Below, in pieces: positions 31,641 through 42,352 of a stretch of DNA of 64,000 nt. Position 1 is the stretch's first letter; every line of letters begins with the position of its first letter. Position numbers and translations under genes: made by a program. The notes under the pieces were generated by a model. The model was not told the origin of the DNA. It saw only the letters and a list, made by a program, of their open reading frames with translations, and did not search any database. Source of the stretch: Misgurnus anguillicaudatus (Eukaryota; Chordata; Actinopteri; Cypriniformes; Cobitidae); contig NC_073337.2 of NCBI RefSeq assembly GCF_027580225.2, positions 13,303,501-13,367,500 of the forward strand, in the 5' to 3' direction.

Positions 31641-32729
31641 ATGTCATGCGTTACGTTTTGATATGATTACGTAATACGCAAGGTCGTGTACATGCATCCC
31701 AAAAAACAATTAAAAGTATAAAAAACTATGATTGTTTCGCTAGATAAGACCATTATGCTTCTTTGGGATTGTTTACAGCCCTTTGAAGCTGCATTAAAAC
31801 TGCAATTTAGACCTTCAAACCATTGGGCTCAACTAAAGTGCACTATATGAAGAAAAATCCTGGAATGTTTTCATCAAAAAAAAAAAAAAAAACTTTAGGA
31901 GAGAGCGGAGTAAGTTGTCACACTGTTCATAACTCCAACACTAGAGGCTCTATCTCAAGTTGAGTGCTGTGATTGGAGCTGTGTTGTTGTTGTGTGTCGT
32001 GGGTTTTTATGATAAGGAATACAGAATATATATGTATACGTTATGTGATTTAAAAAGCAAAAGAGATGACTTATGCAGGCTTTATATTTTTGCATTGATT
32101 GTTTACCGTAGCCTACGCAAAGATGCAAACCCTATGCCACACCTCTCCAAAAATGTAATAACGCGGACTGCAAGCGCAGTGATTGATCTGTTAAAACCCA
32201 ACCTGTCAGGTCAAAAGAAATCTGCGTTGCATTTCTCAAACACATTTTTGCTTGCTAAGGCAAAAACAAAGATGGACCAAGTTAAGGAGCTATATTACAA
32301 CTCAAGCTACAACAAAGGCTTCTCAAACAACAATCTTCTTTGGCTTTTGACTTGATACTGTAACATGCTCGTGGACATTGCCTACTAACAATCTGCATGT
32401 GTAATTGCATGACGTAAACAATAAAGCAGAAGTATGTATGAAAACTGGCGTGTAGATCAGCTACCAATGCAATATTAACAGAAGTTAATATTGTCTTTAC
32501 TATCAATACAAGCTAAATCTGTTTCAGAAAATGGAGATGACCAAGCTGATCGTTCAACGTAACCAGCGTGGCTTGAGCAGAACATAACAGATCGGTAAGG
32601 TAAGAATACTATGTCCATGTCTGCATTTGTGATCGTAGAAACGACAAACAAGCGCTACTCTGCACTGCACAAAACTCGTGTTTGAGTCATGGTTTAAATA
32701 GTTAGTAAATTCTTTAAATATGAAAACAT
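31641..32729. other. Unassigned sequence with one lone transposon end
   Basis: An A run lies at about 31875-31892. GGAGAGAGCGGAGTAAGTTG near 31900 resembles the left end of the element at 24953, but no partner end was found. The 131-codon frame at 31960-32355 has no domain I recognise. Confidence 0.4.
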
Positions 32730-32739
32730 AGACTACTTA

Positions 32740-32965
32740 CAGGCTGTGAGTCAGGGGGCGGGATTATGATAATGACTCTGTGTCCACGTCAACGGGCCAA
32801 GGAAGTGAACTGTTGCCTACCATCCGTGTGTTTGTTGTAGCCCAAGAAAAGAGATTTAAGTTGGAGACGATAACTCGCTTCATCTTTACTTTTGAATTTG
32901 TACTTTTGCATATTGTTAACATGTACTAACACACACTTACACACCAAAGGAATTGAAAACAGGTC
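32740..32965 (+). mobile_element. Internal fragment of the 15437-15984 family
   Basis: GGGATTATGATAATG, GAACTGTTGCCTACCATCCG, GTGTGTTTGTTGTAGCC and AAGAAAAGAGATTTAAGTTG match the reference copy in the same order and spacing (15750-15930). Neither terminus is present. Confidence 0.65.
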
Positions 32966-32970
32966 CTCAT

Positions 32971-34103
32971 TGCGATCAGCTAAAATGCTAATGACATAAA
33001 TTTTTTATGGAAACAATCACACATGAAAACACTATGGGAAAATACCATCTCTCTAAAAATGACCAAGGGTCACTTATCGCGCGATAAGTCATTATTGGAC
33101 AGGCCTATAACTTATTGCGCAAAAGAATTTAGCTTATTCTTATGATTATAACTACAAATTTTCTTTTATATGAAATGAGAACAAGCCAGAAAAGTCAAAT
33201 TATTTATAAACGGCCTGAGGTATATTGACTCTTGAACCATAAAAAAGTGGTCAGATGTTTTCACATTTCAAAGCATGACTCAGAAAGCCCTTTTCTCACT
33301 TTCTACACAGAACACCTGAGATTGTTTTTTTTCATAGCCTGTCTGCACATCTTCCCGCAGTGGCCTCTGTTCCCATGACAACAGCACGATATGCGGGTAA
33401 GGTCACAGCATAGTGGCAACATGCAAAATCATTTTAAAACCGCGTGCTTAGTGAGAGGTCAAACAGAGAGACAGAAAATGAAAGTCAAGGAAATTTAGTA
33501 GAAAGTCATTAAGAAAAAAAAACATTCAATGTTCCAATTACAAGTCCATTTGTATGTTCATTAACCTCTGTGTGTAAAGTAAATGTTTTACAGCACCTGA
33601 ACACAATCATTAACCACGTGTAACCCATCTGTTTTAGTCTGACACATGACCATATCATTACAAAAGACAAACTGCATTATTTTTAGGTGCCCTTGTTGTG
33701 AACACATTTGTTAGATTTGAGGTCAACTAGCATTGCTTTCGGAACCAGATTTTAAATTAAACATTGATCACATTGCAACACCATCAAAACATCTTCTTGT
33801 GCACATGTAAACAGAAAAAAATTATTATAGCCAAGAACTGCAAATGTCATATTATTTACTTTTATTCTTTTGCCAGCACATTCTGATATTTAGTCTGAAC
33901 TGTATTTTTTTATCTCAGCTTTCTTAATGGTTTTGGTGAATGTGGTCATGCAACCACCCAGACTTAATTCAGTTGTACTAAATGACAGAGGATTTTGTAT
34001 CAAAATACTTTTCTAACTACTGTATGCATGATTGCATGGATATGTATTTTTTTCTTCCTTTGCTGTCTACGTTTCTATCAGAACAGACCTAAAACCAATT
34101 GTT
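32971..34103. other. No recognised gene; one 16-bp perfect palindrome
   Basis: CTTATCGCGCGATAAG at 33073-33088 is a perfect palindrome, with a related TTATTGCGC downstream at about 33112. The remainder is AT-rich and unassigned. Confidence 0.4.
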
Positions 34104-35114
34104 GAGAAATCCAGGCCCGGCGCCACGAGGGGGCAAAAGGGGGCATTGCCCCCTCAGATCTGATTTGTGCCCCCTCTGTTTCATTTTTGTATTCATGGTT
34201 ACAAATAAAATGTTCAATCTTTTTAGTTAAATAATAATTTAACCTTATCCCCATATGGGATTTAGAATGTTCAGTGATGTGACATTACTGCCAGATTCAA
34301 ACCTCTTTCGCGTTGGTTGACGCTGAGCCAGACGGACGAGCTCAGTGCTGTCATACTATATATCAACACTATGCAATGTTTTCAACCTCATAATGTTTAT
34401 TTTAGATTTCAGACATTTAAATACACATAAGCACTGGTAAAACAATAGCCTACATTTAGTTTGTAAAATACACCCTGATGTCTGTGGAAGCAGCAATAAA
34501 AATCTATTCAAATAAGATAATAATTTGCAAATAATAAATAAATATTATTTTCAAATAATAATAATTTGCCGACGTGTGTTATTCATATCAGACAAACACA
34601 GTGGAAGCAACTATAAAGTGTATTCTATTGTTATAAAGGTTATAATGATACCTGTTTGAAAGACGGAGACGCGCACATGTCAAGCAGATAGCAGAGCGAG
34701 GCCAGAGACGAACATGCTCTTAAACAGGAATTAAAATATGGAATAATTTGTGCATCTTTAAATAACGGTAAGAATACAGTTCCTTTAAATATAATTTTTG
34801 TCATATAAAGTTTTAAGACATAATAATATTTTATCCACTTTTATTGCTTATTTAAACTTGCGGTTAACAGTGTGTTTGGGGCATTTAGCATACCTCAGAG
34901 TTTATTTCAGTAATATTGCTGTTTTTCCGGTAATAATAATACAATTTACATGTCAATCCTGCTTCCTTGTCTGTTTATTAATTTCATTATGCTGTTATGT
35001 TAAAATACAGATGTGGATATTTATGCCATATGAGACGTCCATTGCCGTTATATAAATACTCTCGTCTAATATTCAAATCATATGCAATATAATGTGTGCA
35101 TGTAGTGTCAGTTT

Positions 35115-35438
35115 CACGTATTGGTTACTCAACTGTTTTTCCTATTTTCTTACCATTTTCGCTTCGGTTTGGAGTTAGAACGACTTTCTGTTACTTAAAA
35201 TGATATTCTTACACAACTCTAACCCTAACATCAGGCGACAATGGTTTAGAAAGCATACGAAAAAATAGTATAAACCAATAGTTAAAGTGAAAACCTAGTG
35301 CAAACGGCAAATCTAACCACAAACTGAGGCGACAAAGTCGTGGCACGGACACGTAAAAAGGCGGAAATACGTGACAATGACACGGAAAAATTAGCAAAAC
35401 ATTTCGTGACTATTTCACGTAATTTGTGAGATCATGTT
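35115..35438. mobile_element. Left-truncated copy of the 7-bp duplication foldback family
   Basis: It contains CACGTATTGGTTACTCAACT, TTTTCGCTTCGGTTTGGAGT and AATAGTATAAACCAATAG, and ends GTGAGATCATGTTA as in the family. The expected left terminus is absent. Confidence 0.65.
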
Positions 35439-35647
35439 AATTTTATAAATTGATATTTTGGAACATATTTTACAACAGGAAAAACTGATGTGACGTAATG
35501 TGATGCCGTCATTTTAATGACCGACAAATTGCACATTTGCACACATTCGCTGGTCAAAAACCCGCGTAACTGCATTTGACTTGAGTGATCCTCGTCATCA
35601 GCTAAGTAAAATATATTTTTAAGAAATGTCTTTCTGTATCTGCTGAT

Positions 35648-36099
35648 TGTGAGGGATTAGCAGAACAGATGAACCCAAGTGCAGACGATGTCGGGGAAAA
35701 CAGAAAACACTTTATTTTAAATACACAAAAACAAAAACCCACGAGGGGGTACAGGACATGAAACACTAAACACTAAACTTGACAAGATCCTTGGTATGAA
35801 TTACCACACGAAACACGATGTCACAACACAACACAATGATCCTGCACAGAACTAAAGATACACTGACATTAAATAGAATAAACCAAACAAGATAACGAGC
35901 AGGGAACAGGTGAAGGGAATAAGTGATAATTAACAATAAGCAGGAGGACGAGGGAGCGGGGACAAATGACAAGACACCGGAGGTACATGCCCAAACACAA
36001 AAACAAGGCATGAACCTCCACACAAGGCCAGGGACTGCCAGAACTCTGCCACCATGACAAAATACAAATTTAACAAGTCTTCAAGGCAGAGTCCTGACA
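35648..36099 (-). repeat. LTR (3' LTR in element orientation)
   Basis: It is 452 bp and lacks one 7-bp unit (ACACTAA-type) present in the other LTR. On the minus strand it starts TGTCAGGACTCTGCC and ends CCCTCACA. GAGAGAGGGATAC immediately precedes it on that strand and may be the polypurine tract. Confidence 0.9.
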
Positions 36100-36246
36100 G
36101 TATCCCTCTCTCAAAGGACGCCACCTGGAGTCCAAAAAGGGAACACACAAGACAAGAACACATGACATATAATATAGAAGACTAGACTAAGAACATATCA
36201 GAATAAGACATAACAAAAGGTGCCAAAAACAGGATAAAAAACCAAA

Positions 36247-36966
36247 CTAAATCATACACACATAAGTCCACGAGATACTAAACAGGACAGTAAACAGGAC
36301 AGTCCACGGGGGTTTGGGGCGAGGACGCAGCTGGGACTGCGCGGGCTGAATCGACCGCGCGGGACGGGTCGGCGGCACGGGCTCTGTCGCCGGCACCGGC
36401 AGTGGCTGCGCGGAATGCGCGGGCTCAGTCTCTGGCTGCGCGGACTGCGCGGGCTCCGGCTCTGGCTGCGCGGACTGCGCGGGCTCCGGCTCTGGCTGCG
36501 CGGACTGCGCGGGCTCCGGCTCTGGCTGCGCGGACTGCGCGGGCTCCGGCTCTGGCTGCGCGGACTGCGCGGGCTCCGGCTCTGGCTGCGCGGACTGCGC
36601 GGGCTCCGGCTCTGGCTGCGCGGACTGCGCGGGCTCCGGCTCTGGCTGCGCGGACTGCGCGGGCTCCGGCTCTGGCTGCGCGGACTGCGCGGGCTCCGGC
36701 TCTGGCTGCGCGGGCTCGGTGGGCAGCGCGGACTCGGCCAGCCCAAGAGGAAACCACACAGCGGCCAAGCCGGAGATTGGGCCAAAAGAGGCCGCCAACT
36801 CCCCAAGGTCCGGATCCGAATCTACGGCAGCCCTCCACAGCTCGGAGAAGAACCGGTCACGGACCCCTCTGGTAAGCCACTCCGGGAGAGGACGCACCAC
36901 GACCGGCAACAAAACAAAAACGGGGGCTGCAGCTGCAGCTGACCCCGACACCGTCGCTGGGTTCAA
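36247..36966 (-). CDS. Gag-like or hypothetical protein of the LTR element, with decapeptide repeats
   Basis: This 239-codon frame fills most of the interior. Residues 1-80 (PVFVLLPVVVRPLPEWLTRG and FFSELWRAAVDSDPDLGELA) are non-repetitive. Residues about 83-180 are about ten copies of a decapeptide of the type QPEPEPAQSA, encoded by 30-bp DNA repeats. The C-terminus is Pro/Arg-rich and then hydrophobic (LFTVLFSISWTYVCMI). No zinc knuckle, protease or polymerase motif is seen. The frame opens at TTG: the sequence at the expected start reads ATTGAACCC on the minus strand, as if an ATG had gained a base. I do not recognise a function; the position just inside the 5' LTR suggests a Gag-like role. 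Confidence 0.45.
   Translation of the reverse strand: MNPATVSGSAAAAAPVFVLLPVVVRPLPEWLTRGVRDRFFSELWRAAVDSDPDLGELAASFGPISGLAAVWFPLGLAESALPTEPAQPEPEPAQSAQPEPEPAQSAQPEPEPAQSAQPEPEPAQSAQPEPEPAQSAQPEPEPAQSAQPEPEPAQSAQPEPEPAQSAQPEPEPAQSAQPETEPAHSAQPLPVPATEPVPPTRPARSIQPAQSQLRPRPKPPWTVLFTVLFSISWTYVCMI
36421..36720. repeat. 30-bp tandem repeat, ten units
   Basis: The unit GGGCTCCGGC-TCTGGCTGCG-CGGACTGCGC repeats with exact 30-bp spacing. The first and last units are slightly changed and the middle ones identical. The unit has no stop codon in several frames, which produces long spurious frames on both strands. Confidence 0.95.
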
Positions 36967-36984
36967 TGTTGGGCAGGATCATTC

Positions 36985-37443
36985 TGTGAGGGATTAGCAG
37001 AACAGATGAACCCAAGTGCAGACGATGTCGGGGAAAACAGAAAACACTTTATTTTAAATACACAAAAACAAAAACCCACGAGGGGGTACAGGACATGAAA
37101 CACTAAACACTAAACACTAAACTTGACAAGATCCTTGGTATGAATTACCACACGAAACACGATGTCACAACACAACACAATGATCCTGCACAGAACTAAA
37201 GATACACTGACATTAAATAGAATAAACCAAACAAGATAACGAGCAGGGAACAGGTGAAGGGAATAAGTGATAATTAACAATAAGCAGGAGGACGAGGGAG
37301 CGGGGACAAATGACAAGACACCGGAGGTACATGCCCAAACACAAAAACAAGGCATGAACCTCCACACAAGGCCAGGGACTGCCAGAACTCTGCCACCATG
37401 ACAAAATACAAATTTAACAAGACTTCAAGGCAGAGTCCTGACA
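36985..37443 (-). repeat. LTR (5' LTR in element orientation)
   Basis: It is 459 bp, with an extra 7-bp unit compared with the other LTR. On the minus strand it is followed by GAATGATCCTGCCCAACATT. No standard TGG-type primer binding site is visible there. Confidence 0.9.
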
Positions 37444-38052
37444 CTGATACACTTAAATTCATTAACATTTAATCGTATATGGTCACACAGTATGGTTAAT
37501 GTTTATGATATTAAAGGCGGAGTCCACGATGTTTGAACGCCAATGTTGATTTTTGAAATCACCTAAACAAACACGCCCATGTTTTGTTATACTACAGTAA
37601 TGTTATAGTAACTAAAAACATTAGAGCATCATTAGGTCCCTGTGCTTCTTTATCATGCAGAATGTAATGTGTGTATTAATATATGTATATATAGTGAAGC
37701 CAAGAGCTCAGGAACAATTAAACTGCAACTGTAATTTTGACAATTTTTTATTCATTTTTCATTGCTGGCTTATTTTAAGGAAAGTGTAGTGCATGAGAGA
37801 GAACAACTGCTGTGCTTAGTGCACCTTGAAGAGACCAAGGTCTCTGGTTTATTTTATTTATTTTATGTATTCAACGAAAATGAAAAACGAAAATTAATGT
37901 ATTTATTATATATATTATAATATATAACTGTCATTAATAGTGAATAAATATAACGTTTTTAAGATGATTATTATATGCTATTTATTTGGAAGGGGGCGGT
38001 GCCCTTTTTCAGTTTCAGCACATGCCCCACAAAAGGTCTTTGCACGGCCCTG

Positions 38053-40301
38053 CTGACGCCTGAAGAAGGTAATTACTTCTGAAAATAGTTTTGTTTTTAA
38101 TTTTGTGAACATATTTCCTGTATTTTCTGTTTGTGAAAAATAAATATGGATAGATATTAAAACGTTGCTAAAACAAGAAAGCTGGTGGTAGTTACCTTAT
38201 AGAGTTTTGCAGTATTTTGCATTACTGGCAATCAGAACTGTGATAAATTCATAGTAATTTTTAAAATGTAACATACTTGTTCTTAATATTGCAATGATAT
38301 TAGTGCAAGTTGATAACTGATTATATATTCAGTTACTTAGTCATTATGCTATCTAATTAGCATACTACATCACATTAAAGCATGTCTAAGTGTCAAGAGG
38401 AAGTGTTTTTCAATCACGAAACCATGGGAGATGAGTACTAATTGTTGTAAGACATTTTGTTTTTGCCTAATAGATGACCTGATTAGAAGTGATTTCTTAT
38501 TTTAGAGACAATATCTTTTACTTACTCTGAATCAGTAATATATGTCCCTATGTTCTGGTTCACTCCGATCATAACAGTATTGTGTCTGTCTAAAGGAGGG
38601 CCGCAGCTGGTGATTGTCATGGTGTGTTTTTCTTTAGGGTTTTCTATCTGGGATCCCATTGTTACTGGATCTGACAGATAATGCTCTAATAATATCTCTT
38701 CTAGCAATCACAGGCCAAAGGGTAAAGCTGTGGAAACCATCACAAATGTTGCTGTGAAAAGAGCATTATTGGTAATCTCTTTCTGAAGTAAAAAGTTATA
38801 GGGTGCACATATTTTTTATTTTTATCTACAGGTTAAGCTTATTAAATAATAACAACGTCCCACAAATGGTGGCTGGTCAATAGAAGGGGCTATGGGCGCT
38901 GCCCTCCCTGACACACAAAGTAATACAATTTATTATTTAATAATTCAATAATCATTATTTTGTAAATTATATAAATTGTTATTTATATAGTGTGACATGA
39001 TAAAAAATAATCTGTGGAAAATATCTGCTTTCCCCGTATGTAACCTGTGCCTGTCTGCTCATCTCAAGTTCAGCTGTGGGGCAATTTCTCGATTGCCCCT
39101 TGATTGCCTTGATTGCCTTTGTGCTTGTATGATGGGGGCAATTCTAGCAAAATATACCAAAATAACAGAAAAAATTGTTGTATACTTTTGTGATAAGAAT
39201 ATTGGTTAATCAGAAAAAAATAGGTACTGACATTTATAATTATACAAATCAGAAAACAAAGCATGCAGTTCTCAACATGGATGTTTAGTTTTATTTTTTT
39301 CTTACATCTTTATGTATTTTCCCAACTAAATCATATTTAAGTGCTTTCCAGCTTTGTGTATAATATGCTTCGGTCGGTTAGTGAATGGATTGGTGTGGGT
39401 GTTACTTTGGCGTGGTATCTAGGCACAGACTATATTAGCAACAAAATCTCATCCTTTTTTCTTCCTTAATAAATTTGCCAAAAAAATACGATGTATGAAG
39501 AAACATACAAAGCTGATTCATGATAACGAGGTCTTATTTAGGGAAATGATGAAAAGCACCTCATCACCATTAAAATTATGAAGCTCAACTCTTCTAACCA
39601 AGCAAACCTTGAATTCACTTAAATTAGGAATTTCACCTACATCCCAAATTAGAGATAGTATCAGAAGCTCTGCTATGTTTTATTTCACCAGGTGTTCCTA
39701 AATTTACAGTTTAAACCAAACAGGAATCTTGCTAAGTATATATTGGAGTGTGGCATAGGAGTATTTAGGAAAAGCAGACACACAAACACAAGCCGCTACA
39801 CTACAGCATAATTTGCATGCAAGGATAACACCATAGCTAGTTTCCCCACAAAGCCGGCTATGAATGATGACATATGACGTTAATGAGTTATAAAGTGACT
39901 TCACTAGCAAATCAGAGATGTTTTAATGGTGGCTTGACAATGTAGCAATTTAAGGAATCATTTGAAAATCTTAAATGCTAAACTCTGACTGTAAAGCCTC
40001 TTTGTCACGGTATGCGGCCTCCAGATAAGACTGTTTCAATTCACCACCTAGTGGTACAGTAGTTGTTAATTGGCCATGTATAATTAATGAATAGCTACCC
40101 ATTTAGGACAAATGACTGCTAATACATTTGGAGGAAACAGACAGTATTATGGGTTGCCAAAGGGTATGGTGTTAAACAAAAAGAATAAAACAGTAAAGAA
40201 TTATTTATGACTTTTAAATTTACAACTGTCCAATCTTCAAAAGGATAAAATTTGAATAAAAAGGTAATTTAATTGGAAAATCTAACACCTACAGACCTTG
40301 T
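38053..40301. other. Mostly unassigned sequence
   Basis: GGTGGCTGGTCAATAGAAGG near 38868 and GGGGCAATTTCTCGATTGCC near 39077 hint at old hAT-like ends without partners. Several AT-rich stretches occur. No coding frame has a recognisable domain. Confidence 0.35.
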
Positions 40302-40309
40302 GGCATTTG

Positions 40310-41244
40310 CTACCCAGTCTCACAAAATTATGTAACTATACTATAGTATTACAAATTTTTCTTATGTGTCACGTATTGGTGTCGCTTAGGTTTAGGGTTA
40401 GATTTGGTGTTTGCATTAGGATGTCACTTTAAGTATTGGTTTATACTATTTTGTCTGATTTGTTTTTTTATATTTTCTAAATTTTAAACCATTGTCGCAT
40501 GGCGTTAGGGTTAGAGTTGGGTTTGGGTAAGGATGTCATTTTATGTAAATCTTATGTAAACCGAAGCGACATTGGTAAGAAAATCAGAACAAAACCCTTA
40601 AAACCAATACCTGACAATGACCAGCCCAGTCATAAGAAATTACGTTCATGATACTGTCACGAATTTCCGCGTTTTCATGATCGTATCACACATTTCTGTT
40701 TATGTGTCATTGTCACATATTGGTTACTCAACTGTTTTGTCCCAATTTCTTACATTTTCGCTTCGATTTAGGGTTAGATTTACATAAAACGACATCCTTA
40801 CCCAAACCCAACTCTAACCATAACGCCAGACAACAATGGTTTAAAATTGAGAAAATATTAAAAAATAAATCTGAAAAAATAGTATAAACCAATACTTAAA
40901 GTGACATCCTAACGCAAACACCAAATCTAACCCTAAACCGAAGCGAAAATAGTTTGAAAATAGGAAAAAGCAGTTCAGTAACCAATACGTCACAATGACA
41001 CATAAACAGAAATTCGTGATACAATTACGAAAAAACGCAGAAATTCGTGGCAGTATCACAAAAAAGAATCAAAAAATGACATGACTATAGGTACATCATT
41101 TTGTGAGACTGAGTAGCAATGACACATACAGTAAACAGAAATTCATGATACGATCACGAAAAAATGTGGAAATTTGTGACAGTATCACGAAAAAGAATTT
41201 AAAAAATTACGTGACTAGTACATAATTTTGTGAAACTTGGCTGG
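40310..41244. mobile_element. Foldback element, 7-bp duplication family, copy D (composite)
   Basis: The left end CTACCCAGTCTCAC and the right end GTGAAACTTGGCTGG are diverged inverted repeats. They are flanked by GCATTTG at 40303-40309 and 41245-41251; the match extends to 8 bp with the preceding G. The interior contains the family core in both orientations (TTTAGGGTTAGATTTGG, AATCTAACCCTAAACCGAAG) and a further complete-looking terminus, GTGAGACTGAGTAG, near 41101. The copy is therefore probably one family member that received or recombined with another. Confidence 0.7.
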
Positions 41245-41317
41245 GCATTTGTCATAAGGATTGAAAAGGTGGCATAATTTTTAGGCTACATCCAAAACAT
41301 GTCAAAGTTTTAGTTTA

Positions 41318-41628
41318 GGGATAGTTCAACGAAAAATGTTATTCATCCCATGATTTACTCACCCTCAAGCCATCCGAGACATTATCTTTCAGACGAACAC
41401 AATTTGATTTATTTTAAAAATATCCTGGCTCTTTAAGCATTATACAGTAATGGTGGAAAGGGTCCACGTCTTTCAAACTCAAAGAAGTGCATCCTTCCCT
41501 CACAGAAGTTATCCACTAGGCTCCAGGGGGTTAATAAGGGTAACCAATGCGATTTTGTAAGATAAATATCCATATTTAAAACTTTATAAATTACAATAAC
41601 TAGCTTCATTTTTCACTGAACTATTCCT
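41318..41628. mobile_element. TTAA-type MITE related to 27351-27981
   Basis: The left end GGGATAGTTCAACGAAAAAT follows TTTA, probably a mutated TTAA. The right end CACTGAACTATTCCT precedes TTAA at 41629-41632. Interior words such as CCCATGATTTACTCACCCT, ATCTTTCAGACGAACACA and AAAGAAGTGCATCCTTCC match the 27351 element, so the two are subfamilies. Confidence 0.7.
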
Positions 41629-41632
41629 TTAA

Positions 41633-42344
41633 GTTTGTACTTCAACTGTTTTGTTGTAGCTAACAAAATCCGTCTCTCTATCTATCTATATATCCATCTA
41701 TTGAGATTTTATAAGCCATTAAGCATTGTTAAGTTATTCTTTATTTAGTTTCTATTACACAGTATTGCAGTTATTACATTGTGATAACAACATGTATAAC
41801 ACATGGTCAAATGCTAAAGTATGAATAAGCAGAGCGTGACATGAATGAATTGGTGCTGGTGAATGCAGGAGTGTGATGAGGCGAGAAACATGAACACTGA
41901 CTCACTGACGAACAGTCAGAGGTGACAGACAACAGAAAACAAAAACGAATTTTCTCTCAAAGCAAACAAACTGCAACCAGCAACCCAAGGACTGCCGTTA
42001 CCGTTCTGTCTGAAGTGGTTTGCTTCTCTGCCACCAACAGCTCCTTCAAAATTCTGTCATGATTAACTTTCTAGTCTAGTTTTACATAAATGAATAATGA
42101 TATTATCAATCAGTCATGACATTTACTACCTTTCTTTTCAAGTAACCTAACAGACTCTGACTAGAAGCTATTGCTTAATTTACCTGTTCACCATAAAACA
42201 TTATTCTGGGGATGTTAATTAGTATTCAACTCGCCAGCACCCCACCTGGGACACTGTAATTTTTAGGCTTTTAATAAATGGTTTAGCTATTTATTAATCC
42301 TTTGTAATATGGTATTTAACATTGGATTCCCTTTGAATCTCTCT
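41633..42344. other. No recognised feature
   Basis: Unassigned sequence with a short TCTATC-type simple repeat near 41675-41702. Confidence 0.4.
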
Positions 42345-42352
42345 TACTAATT

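Larger units (their letters stand above)
35648..37443 (-). mobile_element. Young short non-autonomous LTR retrotransposon
   Basis: Two direct repeats of 452 and 459 bp (35648-36099 and 36985-37443) differ only by a 7-bp indel and about one substitution. They begin TGTGAGGG and end CCTGACA on the plus strand. The unit is flanked by CTGAT at 35643-35647 and 37444-37448, a 5-bp duplication. An AATAAA lies in each LTR on the minus strand, so transcription is leftward. The 885-bp interior holds one long minus-strand frame and no protease, reverse transcriptase or integrase, so it must rely on another element for mobility. Near-identical LTRs indicate recent insertion. Confidence 0.9.
34112..38052. 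mobile_element. Probable hAT-like element interrupted by an LTR retrotransposon
   Basis: The left end CAGGCCCGGCGCCACGAGGG, with GGGGCATTGCCCCCT, pairs with a right end that reads inverted as CAGGGCCGTGCAAAGACC with TTTTGTGGGGCA. GGGGCA and GCCCCC words cluster at both ends. No 8-bp duplication was found, so the pairing of the two ends is inferred from recall of similar fish repeats. An LTR element (35648-37443) and a foldback fragment lie inside. Confidence 0.45.

Noticed and set aside
31960..32355. 131-codon plus-strand frame as a gene
   Set aside because: No recognised domain and no splice or promoter support; such a length can occur by chance or from an old repeat.
36421..36720. CRISPR-like appearance of regular 30-bp repeats
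   Set aside because: Units are directly adjacent with no spacers, and the context is a eukaryotic LTR element.
36402..36997. Plus-strand and alternative minus-strand frames rich in Ala-Arg or Leu-Arg-Gly
   Set aside because: They are the 30-bp repeat read in other phases. LTR orientation and position favour the single minus-strand frame 36247-36966.
35766..37468. Minus-strand frames with hydrophobic Cys-rich sequence occurring twice
   Set aside because: They duplicate because they lie in the two LTRs; they are not a gene pair.
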